This document shows positions 33,991 to 42,406 of a stretch of 64,000 bases of DNA, in pieces. The stretch covers positions 1 to 64,000 of the forward strand of contig CAYFMW010000001.1 of assembly GCA_964344335.1 (NCBI GenBank). Reading direction: 5' to 3'. The translations under genes and the position numbers were made by a program. This DNA comes from RUG11894 sp964344335 (GTDB lineage: Bacteria; Bacillota; Clostridia; Peptostreptococcales; Anaerovoracaceae). Each line of letters begins with the position of its first letter. The first letter of the stretch is position 1. The notes below the pieces were generated by a model, which saw nothing but the letters and a program-made list of their open reading frames with translations, was not told where the DNA came from and searched no databases.

Positions 33991-34989
33991 ATGGATATAA
34001 TAAAAACACTCAATATGTTGAACGATGCCTTCGGGCCCAGCGGCCGCGAGGCGGGCGTTCGTGAAGTTATAGCGGATCTGGCTAAGCCTTTCTGCGACGA
34101 GATGCGCACGGATGTGATGGGCAACCTAATCTGCCATAAAAAGGGCGAGGGCAAGCGCATAATGTTTGCCGCGCATATGGATTCGCTGGGGCTCATGGTG
34201 ACCCACCTGGAAAAGGAAGGACAGCTCCGCTTCGATAAGATAGGCTGGCTGCCTCCGGATCAGCTCGTGGGAACCCCCGTGCGCTTTGAAAACGGCGTAA
34301 AGGGTGTCGTTTACCACGACGAGCTCGAGGACAGCGCAAAGCTGAAGCTATCGGATATGTTTATCGACATAGGCGCGACTTCCGCCGAGGAAGCCGCGAC
34401 GCATGTAAAGCCGGGAGATATGGCGGTCTACGATACACGCATAAGTGTAGGCATGAACGAGACCATAATCGCGCCCTACATGGACAACAGATCTGGATGC
34501 GTCGTGCTTCTGATGGCGATGGAGATGCTTAAAAAGAGCGTAAACGATCTCTATTTCGTATTTACGGTGCAGGAGGAAGTGGGCCTTCGCGGCGCAAAGA
34601 CGGCGGCCTTCGGGATAGACCCCGAGATCGGTATCGCGGTCGATGTAACAGGGGATGCGGGTATTCCAAAGAACAAGCATCACTGCAGTTCCACCGTTGG
34701 CAAGGGCGCCGCGATAAAGGTAAAGGATGCTTCCGTGATATCAAATCCGGAGCTGAATAAACTTTTGGTGGAACTCGCGGAGAAGAATAAGATTGACTAT
34801 CAGATGGATATTCTGGCTGGCGGCGGCACGGATGCCGGCGCGATGAGCCTCAACATGGAAGGCGTCGCAGCGAGCGGAATCTCCGTCCCCTGCCGCTTCG
34901 TGCACTGCCCGCAGGAGATGGTGTCCGGAAAGGATATGGAAAACTGCGCAAAGCTCTGCGCGAAGCTTGCTGAGCATAAGTTCAAGTAG
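33991..34989 (+). CDS. M42-family metallo-aminopeptidase, copy 3
   Basis: 332 residues, starting one base after copy 2. Site residues: AAHMDSLGLMV, YMDNRSGC, TVQEEVGLRGAK, AVDVTGD and RFVHCPQEM. The usual Glu after HMD is Ser here (HMDS rather than HMDE). Last gene of the operon; a terminator follows at 35019. Confidence 0.92.
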   Translation: MDIIKTLNMLNDAFGPSGREAGVREVIADLAKPFCDEMRTDVMGNLICHKKGEGKRIMFAAHMDSLGLMVTHLEKEGQLRFDKIGWLPPDQLVGTPVRFENGVKGVVYHDELEDSAKLKLSDMFIDIGATSAEEAATHVKPGDMAVYDTRISVGMNETIIAPYMDNRSGCVVLLMAMEMLKKSVNDLYFVFTVQEEVGLRGAKTAAFGIDPEIGIAVDVTGDAGIPKNKHHCSSTVGKGAAIKVKDASVISNPELNKLLVELAEKNKIDYQMDILAGGGTDAGAMSLNMEGVAASGISVPCRFVHCPQEMVSGKDMENCAKLCAKLAEHKFK

Positions 34990-35018
34990 GCGCATTTAAC
35001 CGGTAATTATTGCAATAG

Positions 35019-35053
35019 AAAGCCTCCCCGCATCTAAGTGAGGAGGCTTTTTC
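35019..35053 (+). terminator. Terminator of the M42 operon
   Basis: AAAGCCTCC ... GGAGGCTTTTT, a 9-bp stem with a 14-base loop and a T run. Confidence 0.9.
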
Positions 35054-35086
35054 GTGTAACATTTACTCGGCTTTAGAGATTTATTT

Positions 35087-35539
35087 CTAATCCTTTATCC
35101 CCGGATGGCCCAGTACTTTCTCGCCCCATAAATTCGCTTGCTTTTCGGGATACTTATCCGTATAAAATATATTCTTTTTATTATACATTTCTTTATTTTT
35201 CCAATAGATATGAAACCATCGAACAGAGCAAAGGCCGACAATCGGAAGGTAGAGCGGCCCGTAGATTAACGATTGGATGGTATGTCCATATTCGTGTGTC
35301 AACAGATTCCTTTTCGATTCGGGGTTCATTGGCTTATAGAAAATAAACATGCCAAGAGCAAAAGCTCCGAAATTCTCGATTAATTTAGTCGGCTCATATT
35401 CAATGCTTACCGCTCCATGGAAAGGCTCAATGGACTTTTTGGGGATAATAAGCATAACAAGCAAGCCGACCAGGTTTTGAATTATCCCCCAGGTCCATTG
35501 AATAATAAAGATTATTACTTTTATGATTAGAGTTTTCAT
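35087..35539 (-). CDS. Membrane protein with HEYGH motif, unknown function
   Basis: 150 residues. The N-terminal hydrophobic region (residues 5-33) holds one or two helices. A second hydrophobic stretch (AFALGMFIFY) precedes LTHEYGHTIQSLIYGPLYLP. The HEYGH resembles a zinc-metallopeptidase HExxH site, but no clear third ligand is visible. Similar short proteins are scattered in accessory regions of gut bacteria. CGAGGAAA lies directly before the ATG. Lower GC than neighbours suggests transfer. Confidence 0.65.
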   Translation of the reverse strand: MKTLIIKVIIFIIQWTWGIIQNLVGLLVMLIIPKKSIEPFHGAVSIEYEPTKLIENFGAFALGMFIFYKPMNPESKRNLLTHEYGHTIQSLIYGPLYLPIVGLCSVRWFHIYWKNKEMYNKKNIFYTDKYPEKQANLWGEKVLGHPGIKD

Positions 35540-35657
35540 TTTCCTCGAACTTTATCCACGACCAATCGCTCGAATTCCAGCGACTCTCAATATCGTATAT
35601 TTTTTCCTGATATTCTCCCGAACAGGGTTGTTCGATATGCGTCAATTTAAGAATCAT
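35540..35657 (-). pseudogene. Short ORF or gene remnant upstream of the HEYGH gene
   Basis: An ATG at 35657 opens a frame reading MILKLTHIEQPCSGEYQEK, then IYDIESRWNSSDWSWIKFEE. It then runs out of frame into the HEYGH gene and stops at 35427. The first 39 residues have protein-like composition, Trp-rich with a WSWIKFEE ending. The rest overlaps coding sequence in another frame. It is probably a truncated gene, perhaps an immunity-like or accessory protein. Family not recognised. Confidence 0.3.
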
Positions 35658-35797
35658 TTTTCGTTTACCATGATTGCTTAGAAAATCTATAAATTCTCCG
35701 TTCGTAAGGATAAAAGAGGGTTATATTTCGGAGTCGGAAGGCATTTAGTCTTAAAAGTAAAAATTTGCGCAATTATGTTCGGCGTGCTCTTTGTGGC

Positions 35798-36235
35798 CTA
35801 TGCAATGTCGATTATTGCAGGATTATCCACGCCTTCGATTTCGCCCAGCTCGTCGAGAAGGGAGCTTATCTTTACCTTAAGGACCGAGATATCCATAGAG
35901 ATTATAACCGAGGCGCGGCCGGCGATGGGCGGATTCTGATTTATGGTGATGATGTTTACACCTTTCTTGCTCATGTGGCTAAGCACCCGCCCTAAAGTTC
36001 CGGGTTCGTGCTTGAGCAGCACGGAGATTACGAGCCTGCGACTCGAATCCTCCGCCTTGCTTTCGAAGACCTTGTCTCTGTATTTATAATAGGTGCTGCG
36101 AGAGATGCCGCAGAGCCGGGCGGCTTCGCTTACATTCCTCGCTTTTCCGCTGCGCAGCAGCTCGCGGGCTTCTATTACCTTGTCCACATAGTCCGGCAGG
36201 AGATCCTTGCTCACTATATAAAAATCGTTGCTCAT
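35798..36235 (-). CDS. ACT domain protein with N-terminal HTH (PheB/UPF0735 type)
   Basis: 145 residues. The N-terminal 60 contain a helix-turn-helix (NVSEAARLCGISRSTYYKYRD). An ACT domain follows (VISVLLKHEPGTLGRVLSHM ... GVNIITINQNPPI), which usually binds an amino acid. PheB-type proteins are linked to phenylalanine or other amino-acid regulation. The start at 36235 has AGGAGG 7 bases upstream. It stands alone downstream of the selenium-cluster terminator. Confidence 0.87.
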   Translation of the reverse strand: MSNDFYIVSKDLLPDYVDKVIEARELLRSGKARNVSEAARLCGISRSTYYKYRDKVFESKAEDSSRRLVISVLLKHEPGTLGRVLSHMSKKGVNIITINQNPPIAGRASVIISMDISVLKVKISSLLDELGEIEGVDNPAIIDIA

Positions 36236-36322
36236 AGCTTTTCCTCCTACAATTTCCGCCACCGTAGACACATTTTAATATATCTGTCGGCAATACACAA
36301 GCACTTGTGCTATAGAGATAGA

Positions 36323-36352
36323 CAAAGAGGCCCCTCTGCAGGGGCCCCTTTA
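36323..36352 (-). terminator. Terminator after the DUF3343 gene
   Basis: Minus strand: GGCCCCT, GCAG loop, AGGGGCC, then TCTTTG. It separates the yedE-tusA-DUF3343 operon from the ACT gene. Confidence 0.8.
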
Positions 36353-36385
36353 GTGTTAACAAAAATGCGTTTTCTGCGAGCAGCT

Positions 36386-36628
36386 TTACTTGTCGCTGTA
36401 GACCTGCTCGAATTCCTCTTCTCCTCTTTCGATTACGACCTGCTCAATCTCCTTTGAAAAGGGCATTAAACTTTTCAGATCGTTCGTCTCAAAGCGCACG
36501 CAGCTGCCGCAGCTGCTAGAAAGGCTCCTCGGCACGGGCATGGCCTCGGCCGGATAGCCTTTCGCCTTGCAGCTCTTTACGAATCTTAAGGCACCGAAGT
36601 GCGAGTAGAAGGTCGCTATGTAAACCAT
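36386..36628 (-). CDS. DUF3343 (putative Se/S carrier-like) protein
   Basis: 80 residues beginning MVYIATFYSHFGALRFVK, with the family core MPVPRSLSSSCGSCVRFE containing two cysteines. DUF3343 proteins recur beside TusA/YedF-like and YedE genes in selenium-using anaerobes and are thought to carry sulfur or selenium. The ATG overlaps the tusA stop (TAATG). Confidence 0.88.
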   Translation of the reverse strand: MVYIATFYSHFGALRFVKSCKAKGYPAEAMPVPRSLSSSCGSCVRFETNDLKSLMPFSKEIEQVVIERGEEEFEQVYSDK

Positions 36629-36837
36629 TATTTCTTAATCTTCAGGTTATAGCCCTCGGAATCCTCCGTCATGCTGACTTTGTAGCCTTCTCTTTCCGCA
36701 AAGCGGGTGCAGTTCTCGACGCAGACCATGCTGTCGACGAGGCAGTTGTATTCGGCTTCCTTGGATTCCATGGCCTTCTTGAGCATTATTACCGGCTGCG
36801 GGCAGGAGAGCCCTCTTGCATCGATCTTCTTACTCAT
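36628..36837 (-). CDS. TusA/YedF-like sulfurtransferase
   Basis: 69 residues with the TusA signature DARGLSCPQPVIMLKKAM; the cysteine of LSCPQP is the persulfide/selenide carrier. Two further cysteines (MVCVENC) occur mid-protein. It corresponds to the N-terminal half of selenium-metabolism YedF; the C-terminal half is absent. The start at 36837 has GGAGG 7 bases upstream, next to the broken yedE. Confidence 0.9.
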   Translation of the reverse strand: MSKKIDARGLSCPQPVIMLKKAMESKEAEYNCLVDSMVCVENCTRFAEREGYKVSMTEDSEGYNLKIKK

Positions 36838-36839
36838 AA

Positions 36840-37081
36840 CTATGCCTCCTTCTTGATATTTGTTGCGCCTATAACAAGGCACACGACAATTCCTATAATT
36901 ACGGCGATGCGTCCGTTGGGGGTGCCTTGTGAAGCCCCAGGCCGCCTGCGATATCTCTTACGAAGCAGGCTATGCAGAAGCCCATGTTCTTGGGGTTGCC
37001 CGCCAGTACCAGCAGGACCCCGAGCACACCGACGATGAGACCGGTTATGATCACTGTCAGTTTTTCCTTTTTATTTGTCAT
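36840..37081 (-). pseudogene. yedE: yedE (putative selenium transporter) with large internal deletion
   Basis: From the ATG at 37081 (GGAGG upstream) the first 53 residues are a good YedE N-terminus: GNPKNMGFCIACFVRDIAGG, then LGLHKA. The frame then ends at DASP. Directly after LHKA another frame gives NGRIAVIIGIVVCLVIGATN, then IKKEA and TAG at 36840, which looks like a YedE C-terminus. About 300 central residues (roughly 0.9 kb) are missing, with a frame change at about 36920-36930. Either a real deletion killed the gene or an assembly skipped the middle. Confidence 0.75.
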
Positions 37082-37257
37082 TTCTACCTCCGAAAAAAGT
37101 GTAAAGTACTAAGAATGATTTAATATTAATCCATCCATGAGTTTATCACCTTTAAACCCCTCTCGGAACAATTATTTATAAATCAGTTTAGGTTATCTAT
37201 TTAAAACGCCAATATATGTGTTATAATATTAACATAAAAGGAGGTAAGAGAGGCAAG

Positions 37258-38430
37258 ATGAGAAGAATATATTTAGATAATGCCGCGACCAGCTTTCCTA
37301 AGCCTCCCGAGGTTTCGAAGGCGGTCTATGAATATATGACCGAAGGCGGTTCCAACATCAACAGGGGTGCCTACAGCGAAGCCTACAGCGCGGCCGAGGC
37401 GGTGCTCGAATGCAGGGAACTGCTCGCCACGCTTTTTAACGGCGGAGACTGCAAGAATGTAATATTCACAAAGAATGTTACGGAGAGTATAAATGTCGTG
37501 CTCAATGCTCTTTTAAAGCCCGGCGACCATGTGCTCACATCTTCCATGGAGCACAATGCAGTTATGCGTCCGCTCGTTGCTCTATCGGAAAAGGGGATAA
37601 GCTTCGATAGGATTCCCTGCCGGAAGGACGGTTCACTCATGGCGGAGGAAACAGAAGCCCTCATAAAACCCGAGACCGCAGCGATAGTGATGACCCACGC
37701 GAGCAATATCTGCGGCACAGTGATGCCGGCAAAGCAAGTCGGGGAGATCTGCAAAAGGCACAATCTTCTATTTATTCTCGACTGCGCTCAGACGGCGGGC
37801 ATCATCCCCATAGACATGGAGGAGATGAACATATCCGCTCTCTGCTTTACGGGTCATAAGAGCCTGCTCGGGCCCCAGGGCACGGGCGGATTTATACTGC
37901 GAGAGGAGCTCACCGAAATGGCGAGACCCTTCATACTCGGAGGTACCGGCAGCGTAAGCCACACCCTCGTTATGCCGGAGTTTATGCCCGATAAATTCGA
38001 GGCGGGCACCATGAACCTCCCGGGAATTATGGGGCTTCGCGCCGCCCTGCTTTGGCTGCAAAGTCGCAGGGAAGGTGAGATCTTGGAGCACGAGCTGATG
38101 TTGACGGAGAAATTTCTCCGCGGCATAGAGCCATTGGAGAAGGCGGGCAAAGTCAAGATTTTCGGAAAGATGGGAACAGAAGGAAGGGTCGGAGTAGTGT
38201 CCGTTCAGACTTTAGAGAAGGACCCCGCGCTGGCGGCTCACGAGTTGCATAAGCACTACGGAATAGCGACCCGGGTGGGGCTTCACTGCGCCCCGGATGC
38301 TCACAGGACAATCGGCAGTTTTCCTGCAGGCACAATAAGATTTTCGTTCGGATACGCGAATAGCGAAGAAGAGATAGATATAGCAATCGAGGCAATGGAG
38401 GAGATTTGTTATGGAATTCAAGCAACTTAA
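37258..38430 (+). CDS. Cysteine desulfurase-like aminotransferase class V
   Basis: 390 residues. The PLP lysine is in TGHKSLLGPQGTGGF. A reactive cysteine follows in RVGLHCAPDAHRTIGSF. It starts RRIYLDNAATSFPKPPEV, as in the family of desulfurases that accompany TusA/DUF3343/YedE in selenium-using Clostridia. It probably mobilises S or Se from Cys or Sec to the neighbouring carriers. The start at 37258 has AGGAGG upstream, better than 37216. Divergent from yedE; overlaps the LysR gene by 20 bases. Confidence 0.88.
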   Translation: MRRIYLDNAATSFPKPPEVSKAVYEYMTEGGSNINRGAYSEAYSAAEAVLECRELLATLFNGGDCKNVIFTKNVTESINVVLNALLKPGDHVLTSSMEHNAVMRPLVALSEKGISFDRIPCRKDGSLMAEETEALIKPETAAIVMTHASNICGTVMPAKQVGEICKRHNLLFILDCAQTAGIIPIDMEEMNISALCFTGHKSLLGPQGTGGFILREELTEMARPFILGGTGSVSHTLVMPEFMPDKFEAGTMNLPGIMGLRAALLWLQSRREGEILEHELMLTEKFLRGIEPLEKAGKVKIFGKMGTEGRVGVVSVQTLEKDPALAAHELHKHYGIATRVGLHCAPDAHRTIGSFPAGTIRFSFGYANSEEEIDIAIEAMEEICYGIQAT

Positions 38431-39295
38431 ATCGTTCATGGCTGTCGTGGAGTGCGGGAGTTTTACTAAGGCTGCGGAGAAGACCTTCACCTCCCAACCG
38501 ACAATAAGCACGCATATAAAGGCTCTTGAACAGGAGCTCGGAACCAAGCTCATAACGAGGGATACGAAGAACATCAAGGTGAACGAGAAGGGCAGAGAAC
38601 TCTACGAATGCGCCGTGAGAATTATGGGCATCAAAAAGAAGCTGCTTAAGAGTTGGGCCGACGAGGACAGCAACATCGTCTGCATAGGCGCTTCCAGCAT
38701 GCCTTCGGCTTACATATTACCCGAGTTGATGGAAGGTTTTCGCAGGCTGCATCCGGAGATAAACATAATAGTCCATCAGTCGGACAGCAGCCGCATAGCT
38801 GAGGATCTTGAGAACGGAGCCTACGACCTGGGCATGGTCGGTGAGGATTTTTCCGACGCAAAAATCGTCTGCCTTCCCATAGCAAATGACGAAACGGTAC
38901 TCATCGCTCCGAATACCGAGGAGTATCGCTCCTATGCCGAAAACAGCGAATCCCCCGTATTGGAAATACTTAAGGGACCCATCATTTTCCGCGAGCAGGG
39001 AAGCAGCAGTCAGAGGAATGCCGAGTTGCTTTTAAGCGTCCTCGGGGTTAATATGGAGAAGCTGAGGATTGTTGCGAGGATAGACGATCAGGAGGCCATT
39101 CAAAACTTCGTGCAGCATGGTTTAGGTGCTGCCTTCATATCGCGCATGGCGGTGAGGGACAAGCTGGAGGCGGGAAAGATTCTGGCATTCGACTTAAATC
39201 TGCCTCAGGCTACGCGAACTTTCTATCTTGCAGCCTTAAGGGAGGCTTCATATTCTTCCGCAATCCAAAAGTTCGTCGATTATATTAAGAAGTAA
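38411..39295 (+). CDS. LysR-family regulator, selenium-metabolism type
   Basis: 294 residues with an N-terminal winged helix (MEFKQLKSFMAVVECGSFTK, then AAEKTFTSQPTISTHIKALE) and a C-terminal periplasmic-binding-like effector domain. The sequence resembles the LysR subgroup found with yedE and desulfurase genes in selenium-using anaerobes. It overlaps the desulfurase end, so both are co-transcribed. It may control the divergent yedE promoter region (37082-37257). Confidence 0.88.
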   Translation: MEFKQLKSFMAVVECGSFTKAAEKTFTSQPTISTHIKALEQELGTKLITRDTKNIKVNEKGRELYECAVRIMGIKKKLLKSWADEDSNIVCIGASSMPSAYILPELMEGFRRLHPEINIIVHQSDSSRIAEDLENGAYDLGMVGEDFSDAKIVCLPIANDETVLIAPNTEEYRSYAENSESPVLEILKGPIIFREQGSSSQRNAELLLSVLGVNMEKLRIVARIDDQEAIQNFVQHGLGAAFISRMAVRDKLEAGKILAFDLNLPQATRTFYLAALREASYSSAIQKFVDYIKK

Positions 39296-39330
39296 GTTGT
39301 GTGGAACGGCAGTCGAAGGAAGGAGTGTTT

Positions 39331-40500
39331 ATGTTGAAGTATGTCGACAGGAGAGGGACCGATTGCAATAAGTGGGATAACCTCAAGGAGATGTTTGGAG
39401 AGGAAGATCTGCTTTCCATGTGGGTCGCGGATATGGATTTTGAAATCGCTGCGCCTATACGAAAGGCTCTTCATGACTATGTTGAAAATGTACCCTTCGG
39501 ATATTATCGTCCGAATATCAGCTACAAGCAGGCCTTTATCGATTGGGAAAAGAAGTATCACGGTTACGAGCTAAAGCCCGACTGGATATGCTTTGCACCC
39601 GGTGTAGTTGCCGGATTCTACTGGATAACCCGCATAGTAACCGAGCCTCAGGATGCCGTTATACTCCTGGCACCGATATATTATCCCATGATGAGAGCCG
39701 TCAACGACAACGGCAGAAAACTCGTCATGTGCGACCTTGTTCGCAGAGGCAATGAGTACTTTGTCGATTACGATGATTTCGAAAAAAAGATTGTGGAAAA
39801 CGATGTTAAACTCTTTATACTCTGCTCGCCCCACAATCCTGTCGGCAAGGTATGGACCGCGGACGAGCTTATGAAGCTGATGGAGATATGCCGCAGGCAC
39901 GGAGTTTTCGTAATTTCGGACGAGATTCATCAGGACTTCGAGTGGGACGGGAATGTCCACACTCCCACGGCGAGCCTGGGCGATTACGACGATATGCTCG
40001 TAACCCTATGCGCAATGTCGAAGACATTCAATCTTGCGGCCTGTCAAAACTCCTTCGTGATAATTCCCGATGAGAAGTTACGCGAGCAGTATCTGAATTA
40101 TATAAAAAAGATTCCCGCAGGCAACGGCAACGCCTTCGGCTATGTGGCCGTTGAAGCGGCCTGCAGGGAAGGGCGGCCCTGGTTTGAGGCCCTTAAGGCT
40201 CAGATTTGGGAGAATTATTGCTATGTTAGAGATAACTTTGCAAAAAGGCTTGCGGATGTTACGGTGATGGATCTTCAGGGAACCTACCTGTTGTGGCTGG
40301 ATTTTTCCAAGTATTTTAAGACGAACGAAGAGACTGAGGAGTTCTTCCAGGGCAAGTGCAAGCTGGCCCTCGATTACGGTTCCTGGTTCGGCAGGGGCGG
40401 CAACGATTATTGCGGTTTTGTGAGAATGAATCTTGCTACCTCCAAGGAGAATGTGGTGGAGGCCTGCGAGCGCATAATCAATGCTCTAAAGGCGCTTTAA
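39331..40500 (+). CDS. patB: MalY/PatB-type cystathionine beta-lyase (C-S lyase)
   Basis: 389-residue fold-type I PLP enzyme. The PLP lysine is in CAMSKTFNLAA, and the N-terminal DLLSMWVADMDFEI-like segment (LLSMWVADMDFEIAAPI) is characteristic. It cleaves cystathionine, cysteine or selenocysteine-like substrates to pyruvate, ammonia and thiol or selenol. The start at 39331 has GGAAGGAG upstream. Downstream of the LysR gene on the same strand; it may belong to the S/Se operon. Confidence 0.9.
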   Translation: MLKYVDRRGTDCNKWDNLKEMFGEEDLLSMWVADMDFEIAAPIRKALHDYVENVPFGYYRPNISYKQAFIDWEKKYHGYELKPDWICFAPGVVAGFYWITRIVTEPQDAVILLAPIYYPMMRAVNDNGRKLVMCDLVRRGNEYFVDYDDFEKKIVENDVKLFILCSPHNPVGKVWTADELMKLMEICRRHGVFVISDEIHQDFEWDGNVHTPTASLGDYDDMLVTLCAMSKTFNLAACQNSFVIIPDEKLREQYLNYIKKIPAGNGNAFGYVAVEAACREGRPWFEALKAQIWENYCYVRDNFAKRLADVTVMDLQGTYLLWLDFSKYFKTNEETEEFFQGKCKLALDYGSWFGRGGNDYCGFVRMNLATSKENVVEACERIINALKAL

Positions 40501-40510
40501 GATATTAAAG

Positions 40511-40540
40511 AAACAGCCGCGGAAATCCGCGGCTGTTTTT
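40511..40540. terminator. Bidirectional terminator after patB
   Basis: AAACAGCCGCGGA, AA, TCCGCGGCTGTTT, then TT. A perfect 13-bp stem. It sits between the patB stop and the stop of the convergent 101-residue ORF. Confidence 0.93.
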
Positions 40541-40845
40541 CAATTGACTTTTTCTTCGTCGGAAGGGGCTTTTTTCAGCCAGTCACCGTCGTCAAGGCCG
40601 CTTTCAAATACCTCTTCTTCAAATATATCATCATCCATATACAGTGCCTCATCCAAAAGGTAGTCCAGCTCAGCCATCAGTTGTTGCTCCCCGCAGATGA
40701 ACGAAAACAGCGGATTGGAAGATGAAATAAAAATTCCCGCATCGTCCGGGAAAATGTCCTCAAATGAGCTGTCGTAATCTCCGCATTCCGCCGCCCCATC
40801 GGCTGTCTTAACATAGCAGTAGGCGAATTTAGCAGAATTGTCCAA
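40540..40845 (-). CDS. Acidic hypothetical protein of 101 residues
   Basis: Soluble and strongly acidic, with many Asp/Glu in the second half (MDDDIFEEEVFESGLDDGDW). No recognisable motif. The start would be TTG at 40845 with a poor Shine-Dalgarno sequence (AAGGAAATG at distance). Its stop abuts a perfect bidirectional terminator, which supports a real gene. Function unknown. Confidence 0.5.
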   Translation of the reverse strand: MDNSAKFAYCYVKTADGAAECGDYDSSFEDIFPDDAGIFISSSNPLFSFICGEQQLMAELDYLLDEALYMDDDIFEEEVFESGLDDGDWLKKAPSDEEKVN

Positions 40846-41159
40846 AATTTTACATTTCCTTGTTCAATATATTTCAATGGGAATATTTTCGAAGGCCATG
40901 TGCAGCTTGTGGCCGTGCAGGGGTTTTGTCCTTTTATCTATTGGAATTTGAGCCTTTTGTCGGCTTCGCCTTTGCAGCGATGCAGGATGGTTTTACGAAG
41001 CGGAGGGTAATTTTAGAAAGCCCTCAGGGCTTGAATCTGCAATCAAATTGTAATATCATTAATGATAGTTAAGAATGTAATATCGATCTTGCGAGCGCAG
41101 ATGTACATTCCATGCTATGTTTCTTATTATATTTAAATATCTAGGGAGGATTTGATCAG
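40846..41159. other. Intergenic region upstream of the thiolase
   Basis: 314 bases. Near the thiolase end it holds TTGTAATATC (41048-41057) and ATGTAATATC (41075-41084), a direct repeat with 27-base period, and a GAATGTA/TACATTC hairpin (41073-41110). Short frames in the left part do not look coding. Confidence 0.5.
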
Positions 41160-42341
41160 ATGAGAGAAGTAGTAATTGCCAGTGCGGCAAGAACAGCAAT
41201 CGGAAGTTATGGCGGAACACTCAAGAATACGACACCCGTCGTACTCGGAAAGACCGTGGTTGAGGAAGTCCTTAAGAGAGCAGGCGTAGATCCTGTCGCA
41301 GTCGATGAAGTAATACTTGGCTGCGTTCTGCAGGCAGGCCTCGGGCAGAATATCGCCCGTCAGGTATCCATGGCTGCGGGAATCCCGAAGGAAGTTCCGT
41401 CCATGACGATTAACAAGGTTTGCGGAAGCGGTCTTCGCTCCGTCGAACTTGCAGCGCAGATAATCAAGGCTGGAGACGCGGATATAATCGTAGCAGGCGG
41501 CGTCGAGTCCATGAGCATGACTCCTTACTATGCTCCCGCAGTACGCTGGGGTGCCAGAATGGGAGACAGCAAGTTGGTCGACGGAATGGTGGGAGACGGC
41601 CTCTGGGATATTTTCAATAATTATCACATGGGAATCACCGCGGAGAATGTGGCGGAGCAGTGGGGACTTACCAGGGAGCAGCAGGACGAATTCGCTCTCA
41701 AGTCTCAGAATAAGGCTGAAGCAGCGATCAAGGCGGGCAGATTCAAGGACGAGATCGTTCCGGTAGTTATACCTCAGAGAAAGGGAGATCCCATCGTATT
41801 CGATACGGACGAGTATCCCAGATTCGGTGCCACCCTCGAAGGCATGGCCAAGCTTAAGCCCGCGTTCAAGCGCGACGGCGGTACGGTAACCGCAGGCAAT
41901 GCATCCGGAATTAACGATTCGGGCGCGGCACTGCTCGTCATGAGCGCCGAGAAGGCCAAGGAGCTCGGAATTGAGCCGCTCTGCAAGATTGTTTCCTACG
42001 CGTCCGCAGGCGTCGATCCCTCCATCATGGGCGTCGGGCCGATTCCGGCATCCCGCAAGGCCCTCGAGAAGGCAAATCTGACCATCGACGATATGGACCT
42101 CATAGAAGCAAACGAGGCTTTCGCAGCCCAGTCCCTCGCAGTCGGAAGAGATTTGAACATACCCGAGGAAAAACTCAATGTCAACGGCGGCGCCATTGCA
42201 CTCGGACACCCCATCGGAGCATCCGGAGCCAGAATCATCATAACCCTCATCTACGAGATGAAGAAGAGAGGAAGCAAGTACGGCCTGGCGACGCTCTGCA
42301 TTGGCGGCGGCATGGGAACTGCCTGCATCGTGGAGATGTAG
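41160..42341 (+). CDS. thlA: Acetyl-CoA acetyltransferase (thiolase)
   Basis: Condenses two acetyl-CoA to acetoacetyl-CoA, the entry to butyrate formation, or works in reverse. 393 residues. The nucleophile Cys is in NKVCGSGLRSVELAA (about residue 88), the catalytic His in NGGAIALGHPIGASGA and the second Cys in CIGGGMGTACIVEM. GGGAGG precedes the ATG. It is monocistronic, with a terminator behind it; the other butyrate-pathway genes are not in the window. Confidence 0.94.
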   Translation: MREVVIASAARTAIGSYGGTLKNTTPVVLGKTVVEEVLKRAGVDPVAVDEVILGCVLQAGLGQNIARQVSMAAGIPKEVPSMTINKVCGSGLRSVELAAQIIKAGDADIIVAGGVESMSMTPYYAPAVRWGARMGDSKLVDGMVGDGLWDIFNNYHMGITAENVAEQWGLTREQQDEFALKSQNKAEAAIKAGRFKDEIVPVVIPQRKGDPIVFDTDEYPRFGATLEGMAKLKPAFKRDGGTVTAGNASGINDSGAALLVMSAEKAKELGIEPLCKIVSYASAGVDPSIMGVGPIPASRKALEKANLTIDDMDLIEANEAFAAQSLAVGRDLNIPEEKLNVNGGAIALGHPIGASGARIIITLIYEMKKRGSKYGLATLCIGGGMGTACIVEM

Positions 42342-42370
42342 TATAGAAATTGCTTTATGCTAATCAAAAA

Positions 42371-42405
42371 GACTCCCTTCGGCAATGTAGCCGAAGGGAG
42401 TTTGT
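42371..42405. terminator. Bidirectional terminator after thlA
   Basis: ACTCCCTTCGGC, loop AATGTA, GCCGAAGGGAGT, then TTGTTTT. A perfect 12-bp stem shared with the convergent dedA-like gene. Confidence 0.93.
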
Positions 42406-42406
42406 T

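Noticed and set aside
40860..41072. 70-residue plus-strand ORF before the thiolase
   Set aside because: No ribosome-binding site or recognisable pattern, and it runs through intergenic repeats.
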